From Triglochin maritima (Eukaryota > Streptophyta > Magnoliopsida > Alismatales > Juncaginaceae), in NCBI GenBank assembly GCA_963682175.1, contig OY821788.1, forward strand, positions 17,316,001-17,380,000: 64,000 nucleotides of DNA. The letters are read 5' to 3'. The position numbers and the translations under genes are program-made. The notes beneath the pieces were generated by a model. That model saw only the letters and a list, made by a program, of their open reading frames with translations. It had not been told where the DNA came from and did no database searches. Shown piece by piece: positions 32,244-44,131 of this stretch; within the stretch, counting starts at the first letter, position 1, and the number at the start of each line of letters is the position of its first letter.

Positions 32244-34325
32244 ATCTCGGTTACCTTCGAATCCTCACCATGCTTGACGAATTTTTGTTTCATGATAATC
32301 TGATTTGAGATAAAAACAAAATATTCGGTGGTTATGTTTTTGGAGAAAGAAAGAAAACAGAAAATCAGCATTGCTTATTTACATGATGCGCATGTTATAT
32401 ATGTTGATTGTTCATGATTTTTTTTCTTTCAAATTCGTTTTCATATTCTGGAAATGAAAACCCAGAGGTTTTCGATCTTTAAATGAAATAATATGATCAT
32501 TCATTTAGAGATATAAGTGGTGCATGTTTGCTGATTTCTTTCTAACATGCAATTAGGGTTTAGACTAGTTTCTACATGTTGCGCATGTTTTGGTTCATTA
32601 GAGCATGCATCTAGGGTTAGATTTTACTCCTCCATTCTTGTGCATATGTGCATGGTTTAAGATGGATTTTTCCTGATTTTATTTCGAGTCAATATGATAT
32701 GTTGCTCTCCTATAATTGCACATACATAGATGTGACCAGAATTCTGTTTTTTCTGTGTTGTTACCTCTATTCTTTGTGCATGTATTAGATAAAATCAGAA
32801 GTTATTTTCCATGTTGATTCTTCTAAATCATGCACATGTATACATGAAATAAGATGTCTATTTTCCTGATTTTTACGAATTAGGGTTAGATATTATTTAT
32901 TCTAATCTTTGAGCATGTATACATGAATATTGAGTTACCATATTGTATATTTCGTTTTTTTTGGAATGAGAGCATTCATTTCATTTGAAATATTTCCTTT
33001 ATGATTGAATGCACATATAGGTTAATCTCATTAAGGATATTTCGGATTTCTTTTGGAATAATTGCATGCATTTCATTTAAAATATTTCCTTTATGATTGA
33101 ATGCACATATATGTTAATCTCATTAAGGATATTTCGGATTTCTTTTGGGATGATTGCATGCATTTCATTTGAAATATTTCCTTTTCATCAAATGTGCATA
33201 TATGTGATGCCATCCACCAAAGAATTTCGGATTTTTCTTTCCATTACAAGTAGCATAATTATTGTTGATTACATGCTTATATTGATTATGGAAAGATTGG
33301 CTAATTCTGAAATTTTGGAAAGATATTATGGGCTGGAATTTTATTGCCTTAAAAATATGTTTGGATGATTTCCTTTGATGCAAAAAATATGTGTTGTTCT
33401 CCACCATATAATTTCGATTTTTTCTTTCCATTAGAAGTAGCATAATTATTATTGATTGCATGATTATATTGATTATGGAAAGAAGAAAAAAAATTCTGTT
33501 TTGAGAATGATTATTGTGGAGATTGGTTGTCATTACCTAACACGTTTTTTTGCCGATTTTCGTGCCCCATTCATGCATTGTTTCCTTATGCATTACTTCC
33601 TTATTGTTTGAATGATGTGCACACTTTATGGTATTTTTTCATAGGTCGGATTGTGCTAACATATGGAAAGATTGTGGATATGTGGAATGAATGATTCCTG
33701 ATTTTATTTACTGCCTTATTGAGAGATGAGCGTAATTTCATTCATTTATTTCCATTTGCAATAGTTATCGCAATGGACTGTAATATTTATGGACTGTAAT
33801 AAATATGGACTGTGGACTGTTGATTGCCCTGAGGAGACGAGGGGCTCCTTTATTTTTATTATTGCGATATTATTGCTATAAGACTCATGCAGGTTCCCGT
33901 CGACGAGGCTAAATCCCTAATGGGGATCATTAGCTCGATATGGAAGTAATGTAGTAATCATATCTGTGTGATGTTGATTGTTTTTTGAAAACCGTTTTTT
34001 GGGAACTCGCATGCGTAGTGGGAGTTACAAGGTTGAAGTGTTTTGTGTAAACCACCTTGCAACCGGCGGCAATTTTTTTATTTGCTGATTTACCATGATT
34101 TAAAACGTTTTTTTGGGTCATTAAATCATGGTGGAGCTCAATATCTAGATTAGTAAAATGGCTTTATTAACTATTGCATGAGGATTTGATCGAATGCTTT
34201 ATGTTTTCTTTTGGTCTGAATGCTATAGCTATTAAGTCAGTTTATTCTTTATGATTATTGTAGCTCGTTATATTTTATGCTAGAACTCATGTATCGCTAT
34301 GTATTTTGATTGTCCTAGATTCTTT
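32244..34325 (+). other. Copia leader region, noncoding, with internal repeats
   Basis: About 2.1 kb with no supported coding. A 92-bp tandem repeat (ATGATTGAATGCACATATA at 33001 and 33093) spans roughly 32950-33180 in about 2.3 copies. A second imperfect direct repeat of about 80 bp begins CCATTA(C/G)AAGTAGC at 33241 and 33428. Short ATGGACTGTAAT repeats lie around 33773-33820. Confidence 0.75.
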
Positions 34326-35537
34326 ATGGCTGCTTCCAAAAGCATTGTCGCTGATCTGACTCGAGGAGATAAACTCAATGAAAGAAATTACGATTTGTGG
34401 CATCGTAAAATTGAGTATCTCTTAGAGGATAAGGACATGTTAGAAAACATAAACCAATCTATGTCTCCCCCCGAGGAGGGGAATACTGCGCAACATCGCA
34501 GAAACTTGGATGTTTATAATGCATGGAAAAAGAAAGACCGAATTGCTCGAATCACAATTCTAAGTTCAATGAGGGACGATCTGTTACTGCGGTTCGAAAA
34601 GTTTCGAACTGCAAAGGCCTTGTGGGAAGCTGTGAAGTTTCAGTACGGAGTGACCTCCGTCACAAGGGCCCGTCAGCTTGGGCTTATGTTTGATGGGTAT
34701 AAAATGCGCCAAGGTCACACAATAAGGCAGCATATTACCGCAATGTCAAACATGATTAGCGAGCTGAGTGCTGTCGGTCGTGCTAAGACCGATGAGGAGC
34801 AAGTGTCTGCTCTCATCAGATCATTGCCTTCGAAGAGTTGGGCGCATATGAAAGTCCATCTGACCCATGCTGATGACATCAGGACATTTGACCAGGCCGC
34901 AAAACACCTAGAGCTGGAGGAGGACCGCATGCTTGCGGAAGCCCCTCTAACTGAAGTGTTTGCTGCTGAAGCTGGTGCTCCTCGGAGGAGTGCAGGTTTT
35001 AAGCGCAAAAGAGATAGAGCTCAGGGTTTTAAAGGCAAGAAGGGTGCAAATGCAAACAAAACAGAAAACAAAGCTGGAAAGAAACGACCTCGAGGATCCA
35101 GGGGTAGGAAAGATAAGTCTAATGTGACTTGTTTTAACTGCCGAAAGACTAGACATTTTGCTCGTGAGTGCACTGAGCAAAAGGTAATTACTGTGTGTAA
35201 TCCCTCGAATTGTAACGTGACTAGTTCTGTGATGCTCACTGATCATTCTCCTGTGTGGATTATGGATTCAGGTGCCACGGACCACGGAACAAAGGATCGT
35301 TCTGCCTTCGTGGAATATCGCCGTGTTCCAAGTGGGAGGCGAATAAACATGGCAAACAACACTAGCATTGAAGTTCTTGGAGTTGGCACATGCAAAGTGG
35401 CTTTGCGAAGTGGCCGGATCCTATTACTTCACGACGTGTTGTATGCACCAGCTATACGGCGAAATATTATTTCTGTTGTTGTCTTGATGAGACATGGTTT
35501 TAAAGTTGTTTTTGAGAACAATGATATGGGTTTATAA
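34326..35537 (+). pseudogene. Copia Gag and protease
   Basis: Start chosen at ATG 34326 (MAASKSIVADLTRG). An in-frame ATG 27 nt upstream is less typical. Gag proper covers about residues 1-240 (LWEAVKFQYG, MLFDGYKM-type UBN2 region). The basic linker is followed by the zinc knuckle CFNCRKTRHFAREC (residues about 269-282), with R where Gly-His is usual. The protease active site is WIMDSGATDH, Asp about residue 314. The frame ends at a TAA at 35535-35537. After it the same frame carries on with copia-like sequence ([12 protein letters not shown]), so the TAA is a nonsense mutation, not a natural end. Confidence 0.9.
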
Positions 35538-36524
35538 CTTTCTAACATTTATTATGGACGTGCTTTTCTTTCTGACGGTTTTATTGTGTTGGACGCAATT
35601 TATGATTTCAATCATAACGCTAGTGCCTTTATGAGCCAAAGTTCCATGAATAATGATTCAGTTATGTGGCATGGTAGACTAGGTCACATTGGTGTTGACC
35701 GGATGAACAAGTTGACAAAGGAGGGGGTATTAGGAGAATGCTCCAAATTTGAATTGCCGACCTGTGAATCTTGTCTAGCTGGAAAGGCAACTAGAAAACC
35801 GTTCGGAAAAGCCATTAGGGCTACTTCTCCTTTAGAACTAATTCACTCAGATATTTGTGGACCTTTGAATGTGCGTACTAGACATGGACAAAGTTACTTC
35901 ATCACATTCATTGATGACTTCACTAGATATGGTCATATTTATCTTATTTCTCACAAGTCAGAAGCTCTAGAATGTTTTAAGAAATTCATGAGCTTAGTTG
36001 GGAATCAGTTGGATAATAAGATAAAAACTCTTAGAACGGATAGAGGTGGTGAGTATCTCTCCATAATGTTTAAGGAGTTATGTGATGAAAAGGGGATATC
36101 TAGACAACTCACTGTGCCTTATACTCCTCAGCAAAATGGTGTTGCCGAGAGAAGGAATAGAACGTTGCTAGACATGGTTAGATCCATGATGGCGCATGCG
36201 AGCTTACCAATTTCGTTTTGGGGAGATACTCTAATGACTGCTGCCTATATCCTCAATAGAGTTCCAACAAAGTCGGTTCCCTCAACTCCATATGAGTTAT
36301 GGACAGGACGGAAGCCTGATTTTAGTCTGCTGCGTCCTTGGGGATGTGCGGCATACATTCATTCTACTAGTCACCGATATGGAAAACTAGGACCTAGAGG
36401 GAAAAAGTGTATCTTTGCAAAATACAGTGATTTCTCCAAAGGTTATGTTTTTATCGGGGTAGACGAGAATGAAAGGACGGAACTGGAGCCTAGGGATGCC
36501 ACATTCTTGGAAAATGATTTTTAA
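35538..36524 (+). pseudogene. Copia GAG-pre-integrase and integrase
   Basis: Same frame as gag-protease. The HHCC zinc-binding region reads WHGRLGHIG...CESCLAGK. The catalytic DDE residues sit in [18 protein letters not shown] and [15 protein letters not shown]-terminal stretch ([20 protein letters not shown]) is typical of copia integrase. The frame stops at 36524 after FLENDF. The continuation into the RT region is in another frame, so one indel lies near the T/A run at 36518-36526. Confidence 0.92.
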
Positions 36525-37692
36525 AACCCTTGCTGGAGCTATCAAAGAGTCAGTGGACTTCTTTGAACAACAAGATGAGGACATTGCCACTCCACGGGAT
36601 CATGATCTGGAAGTTGAACATGAGGTTTCACCAGTCGATCCTAGTGGGAGCAACAATGTTGAGGATCCGATAGCTCTCACGGAGGATGAGCCATCAGATA
36701 TCCATCTGCGTCGAAGCAAACGCGGGCTCATTCCTCGTAGGCGGTTTCGCTTAGAGGAAGAGGCCCTCATGATAGCTCAAGAAGAAATTGATTATGAATC
36801 ATCCGGGATGACAGTAATCGATGAGCAAGAACCGGAGACCTTGAAAGAGGCTTTGGAAGGTCCAAATGCTAAAGAGTGGTTAGAAGCTATAAAGGAAGAG
36901 TTGGAGTCGATGAAAGTTAATCGAGTCTGGGACTTGGTCGACTTACCGCCGAACCGAAAGGCCATTGGGGCCAAGTGGATCCTCAAAATTAAGAGGAAGG
37001 CGGATGGATCTATTGATAGATTCAAGGCTAGACTGGTAGCTAAAGGCTACACCCAAAGAGAAGGCTTGGATTTTGAGGAAACATTTTCACCCGTGGTTAG
37101 GTTTGCCTCCATCCGCCTTCTACTAGCTATTGTAGCTCAGATGGACTTAGAGCTTTACCAAATGGATGTAAAGACTGCTTTTCTCAATGGAGAACTTAAG
37201 GAGGAGATCTATATGGATCAACCTCAAGGTTTTGAAGTCAAAGGACAAGAGCGCAAAGTGTGCAAGCTCAATAAGTCCTTATATGGCTTAAAACAAGCGT
37301 CTAGACAGTGGAACATTCGCTTCCATCAAGCTATAACAGAGAATGCATTCTCTATGCTTGAGGAAGATCACTGTGTGTACGTTAAAAGATCCAATGGTAA
37401 ATTTGTCATTCTGACCTTGTATGTTGATGACATACTCATGGCTGGCAATAGCAAAGAGCTGCTGAAATCCACTAAGGAGTGGTTGTCCTCCACGTTTGAT
37501 ATGAAGGACATGGGTGAAGCTAGCTACGTCCTTGGTGTCAAGATAGTTAGAAATAGGTCCAAGAGACTTCTGGGATTGTCTCAAGAGACTTACATTAACA
37601 ACATCTTGAAGAAATACCATATGGACAAATGCAAACCAATCGACACTCCTATTGAGAAGGGTTTGCACTTAAGCCTTGATAAAGCATCCTGA
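36525..37692 (+). pseudogene. Copia reverse transcriptase (RVT_2)
   Basis: Starts after the frameshift in the linker ([18 protein letters not shown]). RT blocks: [72 protein letters not shown] (first catalytic Asp), [21 protein letters not shown] (YVDD at 37420-37431) and YVLGVKI. A 1-nt indel near 37684 ends the frame at TGA 37690-37692, just before ETPEEKAKMDKVP can be read in the shifted frame. Confidence 0.92.
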
Positions 37693-37874
37693 GACTCCTG
37701 AAGAGAAGGCCAAAATGGACAAGGTTCCACTTTGTGAAGGACATTATAGCGAGAAAGGAAGTTGAGTTGAGACATGTGTCTACTAGTCTTATGGTAGCTG
37801 ACCCTCTTACCAAGGCTATAGCTAAGGACTCGTTTGTGTCTCATGTGAAGTCCTTAGGCTTACGCAGACTTTGA
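37693..37874 (+). pseudogene. Copia RNase H remnant with internal deletion
   Basis: After KAKMDKVP the sequence jumps at 37727-37728 to HFVKDIIARKEVELRHVST and on to VADPLTKAI...LGLRRL with a stop at 37872-37874. In complete copia polyproteins these two motifs flank the whole RNase H domain. Roughly 200-250 codons, including its catalytic core, are therefore deleted. Domain length is from family knowledge. Confidence 0.85.
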
Positions 37875-39123
37875 TGTATTGGCATGTCTAACTTCCTTTT
37901 ATGAGTGATTATGTTTTTCCTTTCAACTATATTTGTTTGGTATATATAGTTGTTCTAGCATAAAATATTATTCTGTCAATAGGCTGAAGAATGCTTACTC
38001 ACACGAGCATTCGCCTCTGGCACTTTTGATAGCGAGCAGAGATGAGACTGATCATGAAGAGATCTCGTATGATAGATCCAGAGCAGTTCATGATAGGACA
38101 GTCGCCTTGATTAGGAATCAAGATGAGATCCTCAATGTTGGTGAGGATTGACATGAATGTTCCCACAATTCATGTGACCTATAGAAGCCAAGTGCGAGCA
38201 TCACATGTGGCGCCAGGTAACACCTGTATGGTGTTAAGGCGACAATGATGAAGCTCGGGTCAGGCGCAGAGGGGGTGCGACTGGACTAAGACTTGTATGG
38301 TGTTGAGAGACAGACATACTATTGTGTGCAGTATGATCCACCATAGCATGTTTGTCATACAACATGTGCTGAGCGACCATTTGGAAGTGAAAGGATGGAT
38401 CCCTGCTCCTTCACTGTGTGAGTCCAAGACTTGATTGTCATTTAGTTACCCTCAGCGACCTTCGACGACACCATGAAGCAAAGAGTTGATGTGGCTACTT
38501 TGGGATGTTATCTATAACCATGAGAGATTCAGTCTAAAAAGGCATCTTCGGGAAAGGAGTCAACTCTGAGTGTAATGGTGGTCTGGGGCGAAGGGAAAGG
38601 TTTGACTCGACTGCACTAAAAGTATTTGCTGGGCCCAACTGTATTGGATATAGTAGCAAGTACCTTAAGGACAAGAAGGTATTCTCTCCGAGGGATCGAG
38701 ATACCGTTCATGTCAAGTGAGTTTCTGAGTAAACCTGGGGAACAGTGATGTGCATTTGACTGCTTAATTGTTATTTTTGTGAGGATGTTGTCATTCTGTC
38801 CTTCTAGTAAGGTTTCTAGTTTGAGACTCCTAAATTGCAGGTGCATCACCGGTCGCACGACCCATTTGTCCGTATGATCGGAAGAGTACATGTGTCGGGG
38901 ACACATATGGTATTGTATCAGGGATACATGATCAGAGACTTGCGAATTGTGGATGCATTCTTGGAAGAGAGAAATAGTTGTATATATCAGGGATGTATAC
39001 ATATGTGTCAGGGACACATGAAGAGGTGACACATTGCCATCTTATGATTGTAAGTATCGGGGATATATACGTATGTGTCAGGGACACAAAAGAAGATGAC
39101 GTGTTGTTGACGTGCTATTGTGC
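37875..39123 (+). other. Copia region between pol and PPT, noncoding
   Basis: About 1.25 kb without supported coding. The last 240 bp hold a series of short hairpins (38890-39088). The rest shows nothing I recognise. Confidence 0.7.
38890..39088 (+). repeat. Array of six short hairpins (TCRGGGA core) before copia 3' LTR
   Basis: Units: TGTGTCGGGGACACA (38891-38905), TGTATCAGGGATACA (38914-38928), one longer with a 9-bp stem (38980-39000, ATATATCAGGGATGTAT), TGTGTCAGGGACACA (39004-39018), AGTATCGGGGATAT (39053-39066) and TGTGTCAGGGACACA (39074-39088). Each folds as a stem with a 3-nt RGG loop. Stem changes are paired: TGTGTC/GACACA versus TGTATC/GATACA. The units form three pairs with 21-23-nt internal spacing. 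Confidence 0.8.
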
Positions 39124-39133
39124 AAGTGGGAGA
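39124..39133 (+). other. Copia polypurine tract
   Basis: AAGTGGGAGA directly precedes the 3' LTR start TATTGG; it is the plus-strand priming site. Confidence 0.85.
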
Positions 39134-39476
39134 TATTGGATTAATCTAAGGATTAAGATGATGTTTGCCCAAAGCACTGACACGTGACGCACTCTCATTG
39201 GTTGCGCATTACGGTTTTGGGTGGGGCCATCTATATAAGGAGGGGAGCCTCCCATTGGATGGACTAATTCTTGTGTGCAAACCCTAGCCCCACCAAACCC
39301 TAGCCGCCACCTCTCACTCTCTCCCATTCGTCCCTCCACATCCACCAAGCTAATCCGTAGACTCTTGGGTTGTGGACACGTGCTCCTTCTCCAAGAGAGT
39401 AGGAGACCGACCGGTGAGAAGGATTCCGTAAGGTGACCTCCGATCTTCCTTCCGCTGCCACAGGTTCTCTCCAACA
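39134..39476 (+). mobile_element. Copia 3' LTR
   Basis: Matches the 5' LTR from TATTGGATTAATC to GGTTCTCTCCAA, then CA, then satellite GGTTTTCCTCTCCGTC. It lacks the last about 40 bp assigned to the 5' LTR, either because a deletion took the LTR end, the TSD and about 100 bp of satellite, or because the true LTR end is CCAACA. Confidence 0.82.
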
Positions 39477-40441
39477 GGTTTTCCTCTCCGTCACCTTCAC
39501 TCTCTCTCACTCCTCTCGTTCTCCTTCTCTCTCCCCCTTCTCCTTCCCTCTATTTCTCTCTCTACTTCTCCTTCACCCTCCCTCTTTCCTTCTCTCCTTC
39601 CTTTCCAGTCTCCTCTTCCTTCTCTATCTCCTTCTCCTTGTCTTTCCCCGTCTAGCTCACTTACCGACTCCCTCACTCTTTCTCCCTCTCTCCTTCGCTT
39701 TCTCTCTCTCCTCTCTCCACTTCACGCTCTAATTCACTCTCTCCCCTTCTCCGTTTCACTCCCTCCTTCTCGCTCTCCTTCTCCCTCTCTCTCCTTCTCT
39801 ATTGTTCTCTCTGCTTCTCCATCTCTCCTTGCCCTTCTCACTCTCTCCCCCTCCGTCCACCTCTCCTCTCTCTCCTTCTCCTTCTAGCTCTCTCTCTCCG
39901 TCCCTCTCTCCTTGTTTCCTCATTTCCTTCTCTCTCGTCCCACACTCTCCTTCTCTCTCTCCCCTCCTTCTCCTTGTTTTTCACTCTCTTGTTGTCCCGC
40001 GCTCTCTCCTTCCCACTCCACTATCTGATTCTCTCTTCCCTTCTATCTTCTCTCTCCTTATCCCTCACTCTTCGTCTTCCATCTCCTTCCCTCTCTCTCC
40101 TTCTCCTCCACTTCAATACCTCTCCTTCTCTTTCCCCTTCTCTTTCTCTCTCCCTCGCTTGCCTTCTCCTCTTGCTTCTCTCCCTCTCTCTCCTTCTCCT
40201 TCCCATCTCCACTCTTCTCCCTCTCTCCGTCTCCTTTTCTCTCCTTCTTCCTCCTTCCCTCCCCCATCTCCCTCTACTTCTCTCTCCTTGTCCATCTCTC
40301 TCTCCCCTCCTCTCTCACTCTATCGTACTCTCTCGCTCTCCTCCTCCTCCTTCTCTCTCTTTCCTTCTCTCTCTCCTCCTCCTCTATCTCTCCTCCTCTC
40401 CTCGTCTCCTTCTCGCTCTCCTCCCCTCTCACTCCCATTGT

Positions 40442-40476
<35 letters not shown>

Positions 40477-43400
40477 TTTCTACCCTCCCATTCTCCTTCT
40501 CTCAGTGTGCCCTTATTCTTCTCTCCTTGCCCTCTCTCTTGTTTCCCTTCTCCCTCCTCCTCTACCCTTCTTCTCCCTCCTCTCCCTCCTCTCCCTCCTT
40601 CTCTTTGTCGCATCTCTCTCCTTCTGCTTCGCTTGTCCTTCTCTCTCCTCCTCCCTCTTCTTTTCCTCTCCGTCACCTTCACTCTCTCTCACTCCTCTCG
40701 TTCTCCTTCTCTCTCCCCCTTCTCCTTCCCTCTATTTCTCTCTCTACTTCTCCTTCTCCCTCCCTCTTTCCATCTCTCCTTCCCTTCCAGTCTCCACTTC
40801 CTTCTCTCTCTCTTCTCCTTGTCTTTCTCCGTCTAGCTCACTTACCGACTCCCTCACTCTTTCTCCCTCTCTCCTTCTCTTTCTCTCTCTCCTCTCTCCA
40901 CTTCTCACTCTAATTCACTCTCTCCCCTTCTCCGTTTCACTCCCTCCTTGTCGCTCTCCTTCACCCTCTCTCTCCTTCTCTATTGTTCTCTCTGCTTCTC
41001 CATCTCTCCTTGCCCTTCTCACTCTCTCCCCCTCCGTCCACCTCTCCTTCTAGCTCTCTCTCTCCGTCCCTCTCTCCTTGTTTCCCCATTTCCTTCTCTC
41101 TCGTCCCACACTCTCCTTCTCTCTCTCCCCTCCTTCTCCTTGTTTTTCACTCTCTTGTTGTCCCGCGCTCTCTCCTTCCCACTCCACTCTCTGATTCTCT
41201 CTTCCCTTCTATCTTCTCTCTCCTTATCCCTCACTCTTCGTCTTCCATCTCCTTCCCTCTCTCTCCTTCTCCTCTACTTCAATACCTCTCCTTCTCTTTC
41301 CCCTTCTCCTTCTCACTCCCTCGCTTGCCTTCTCCTCTTGCTTCTCTCCCTCTCTCTCCTTCTCCTTCCCATCTCCACTCTTCTCCCTCTCTCCGTCTCC
41401 TTCTTCCTCCTTCCCTCCCCCATCTCCCTCAACTTCTCTCTCCTTGTCCATCTCTCTCTCCCATCCTCTCTCACTCTATCGTACTCTCTCGCTCTCCTCC
41501 TCCTTCTCTCTCTTTCCTTCTCTCTCTCCTCCTCCTCTCTCTCTCCTCTCCTCGTCTCCTTCTCGCTCTCCTCCCCTCTCACTCCCATTGTCCTTTTCTC
41601 TCTCTCTCTCTCCTTATTTACTCTCCCCTTCTCCTTTTCTCCGTGTGCCCTTATTCTTCTCTCCTTGCCCTCTCTCTTGTTCTCCTTCTCCCTCCTCCTC
41701 TACCCTTCTTCTCCCTCCTCCTCTCCCTCCTCTCCCTCCTTCTCTTTCTGTCATCTCTCTCCTTCTGCTTTGCTTGTCCTTCTCTCTCCTCCTCCCTCTT
41801 CTTTTCCTCTCCGTCACCTTCACTCTCTCTCTGTCCTCTCGTTCTCCTTCTCTCTCCCCCTTCTCCTTCCCCCTATTTCTCTCTCTACTTCTCCTTCTCC
41901 CTCCCTCTTTCCTTCTCTCCTTCCCTTCCAGTCTCCTCTTCCTTCTCTCTCTCCTTCTCCTTGTCTTTCTCCGTCTAGCTCACTTACTGACTCCCTCACT
42001 CTTTCTCCCTCTCTCCTTCTCTTTCTCTCTCTCCTCTCCCCACTTCTCGCTCTAATTCACTCTCTCCCCTTCTCTGTTTCACTCCCTCCTTCTCGCTCTC
42101 CTTCGCCCTCTCTCTCCTTCTCTATTGTTCTCTCTGCTTCTCCATCTCTCCTTGCCCTTCTCACTCTCTCCCCCTCCGTCCACCTCTCCTCTCTCTCCTT
42201 TTCCTTCTAGCTCACTCTCTCCGTCCCTCTCTCCTTGTTTCCCCATTTCCTTCTCTCTCGTCCCACACTCTCCTTCTCTCTCTCCCATCCTCCTACTTGT
42301 TTTTCACTCTCTTGTTGTCCCGCGCTCTCTCCTTCCCACTCCACTCTCTGATTCTCTCTTCCCTTCTATCTTCTCTCTCCTTATCCCTCACTCTTCGTCT
42401 TCCATCTCCTTCCCTCTCTCTACTTCTCCTCTACTTCAATACCTCTCCTTCTCTTTCCCCTTCTTCTTCTCTCTCCCTCGCTTGCCTTCTCCTCTTGCTT
42501 CTCTCCCTCTCTCTCCTTCTCCTTCCCATCTCCACTCTTCTCCCTCTCTCCGTCTCCTTCTCTCTCCTTCTTCCTCCTTCCCTCCCCCATCTCCCTCTAC
42601 TTCTCTCTCCTTGTCCATCTCTCTCTCCCCTCCTCTCTCACTCTATCGTACTCTCTCGCTCTCCTCCTTCCCTCTCTTTCCTTCTCTCTCTCCTCCTCCT
42701 CCTCTATCTCTCCTCTCCTCGTCTCCTTCTCGCTCCCCTCCCCTCTCACTCCCATTGTCCTTCTCTCTCTCTCTCTCCTTATCTACTCTCCCCTTCTCCT
42801 TCTCTCCGTGTGCCCTTATTCTTCTCTCCTTGCCCTCTCTCTTGTTCTCCTTCTCTCTCCTCCTCTACCCTTCTTCTCCCTCCTCCTCTCCCTCCTCTCC
42901 CCCTTCTCTTTCTCTCATCTCTCTCCTTCTGCTTCGCTTGTCCTTCTCTCTCCTCCTCCCTCTTCTTTTCCTCTCCGTCACCTTCACTCTCTCTCACTCC
43001 TCTCGTTCTCCTTCTCTCTCCCCCTTCTCCTTCCCTATATTTCTCTCTCTACTTCTCCTTCTCCCTCCCTCTTTCCTTCTCTCCTTCCCTTCCAGTCTCC
43101 TCTTCCTTCTCTCTCTCCTTCTCCTTGTCTTTCTCCGTCTAGCTCACTTACCGACTCCCTCACTCTTTCTCCCTCTCTCCTTCTCTTTCTCTCTCTCCTC
43201 TCTCCACTTCTCGCTCTAATTCACTCTCTCCCCTTCTCCGTTTCACTCCCTCCTTGTCGCTCTCCTTCTCCCTCTCTCTCCTTCACTATTGTTCTCTCTG
43301 CTTCTCCATCTCTCCTTGCCCTTCTCACTCTCTCCCCCTCCGTCCACCTCTCCTCTCTCTCCTTCTCCTTCTAGCTCTCTCTCTCCGTCCCTCTCTCCTT

Positions 43401-43924
43401 GTTTCCCCATTTCCTTCTCTCTCGTCCCACACTCTCCTTCTCTCTCTCCCCTCCTTCTCCTTGTTTTTCACTCTCTTGTTGTCCCGCGCTCTCTCCTTCC
43501 CACTCCACTCTCTGATTCTCTCTTCCCTTCTATCTTCTCTCTCCTTATCCCTCACTCTTCGTCTTCCATCTCCTTCCTTCCCTCTCTCTCCTTCTCCTCT
43601 ACTTCAATACCTCTCCTTCTCTTTCCCCTTCTCCTTCTCTCTCCCTCGCTTGCCTTCTCCTCTTGCTTCTCTCCCTCTCTCTCCTTCTCCTTCCCATCTC
43701 CACTCTTCTCCCTCTCTCCGTCTCCTTCTCTCTCCTTCTTCCTTCCCTTCCCCATCTCCCTCTACTTCTCTCTCCTTGTCCATCTCTCTCTTCCCTCCTC
43801 TCTCACTCTATCGTACTCTCTCGCTCTCCTCCTCCTCCTTCTCTCTCTTTCCTTCTCTCTCCTCCTCCTCTATCTCTCCTCTCCTCGTCTCCTTCTCGCT
43901 CTCCTCCCCTCTCACTCCCATTGT

Positions 43925-43961
<37 letters not shown>

Positions 43962-44131
43962 TACTACTCTCCCCTTCTCCATCTCTCTGTGTGCCCTTAT
44001 TCTTCTCTCCTTGCCCTCTCTCTTGTTCTACTTCTCCCTCCTCCTCTCCCCTTCTTCTCCCTCCTCCTGTCCCTCCTTCTCTTTCTCTCATCTCTCTCCT
44101 TCTGCTTCGCTTGTCCTTCTCTCTCCTCCTC
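39477..44131 (+). repeat. Polypyrimidine satellite, block 8 (about 4 monomers)
   Basis: Anchors at 40430, 41580, 42747 and 43913 (periods 1150, 1167, 1166 bp). Ends with TCCTC (44127-44131), the left TSD of Gypsy-III. Confidence 0.95.

Larger units (their letters stand above)
31846..39476 (+). mobile_element. Ty1/copia LTR retrotransposon, decayed
   Basis: The order is 5' LTR, PBS, long leader, gag-protease, integrase, RT, RNase H remnant, 3' noncoding region with hairpins, PPT and 3' LTR. Integrase before RT defines copia. The LTRs differ by only about five substitutions and one small indel over about 340 bp, so the insertion is recent. The coding region nevertheless has a nonsense codon, at least two frameshifts and an internal deletion, so this copy is non-autonomous. 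No TSD is visible: the left flank is TACCC and the right flank GGTTT. About 100 bp of monomer is missing between the flanks. Confidence 0.93.

Noticed and set aside
33093..33533. Short frames in the copia leader
   Set aside because: AT-rich leader with tandem repeats; no protein similarity.
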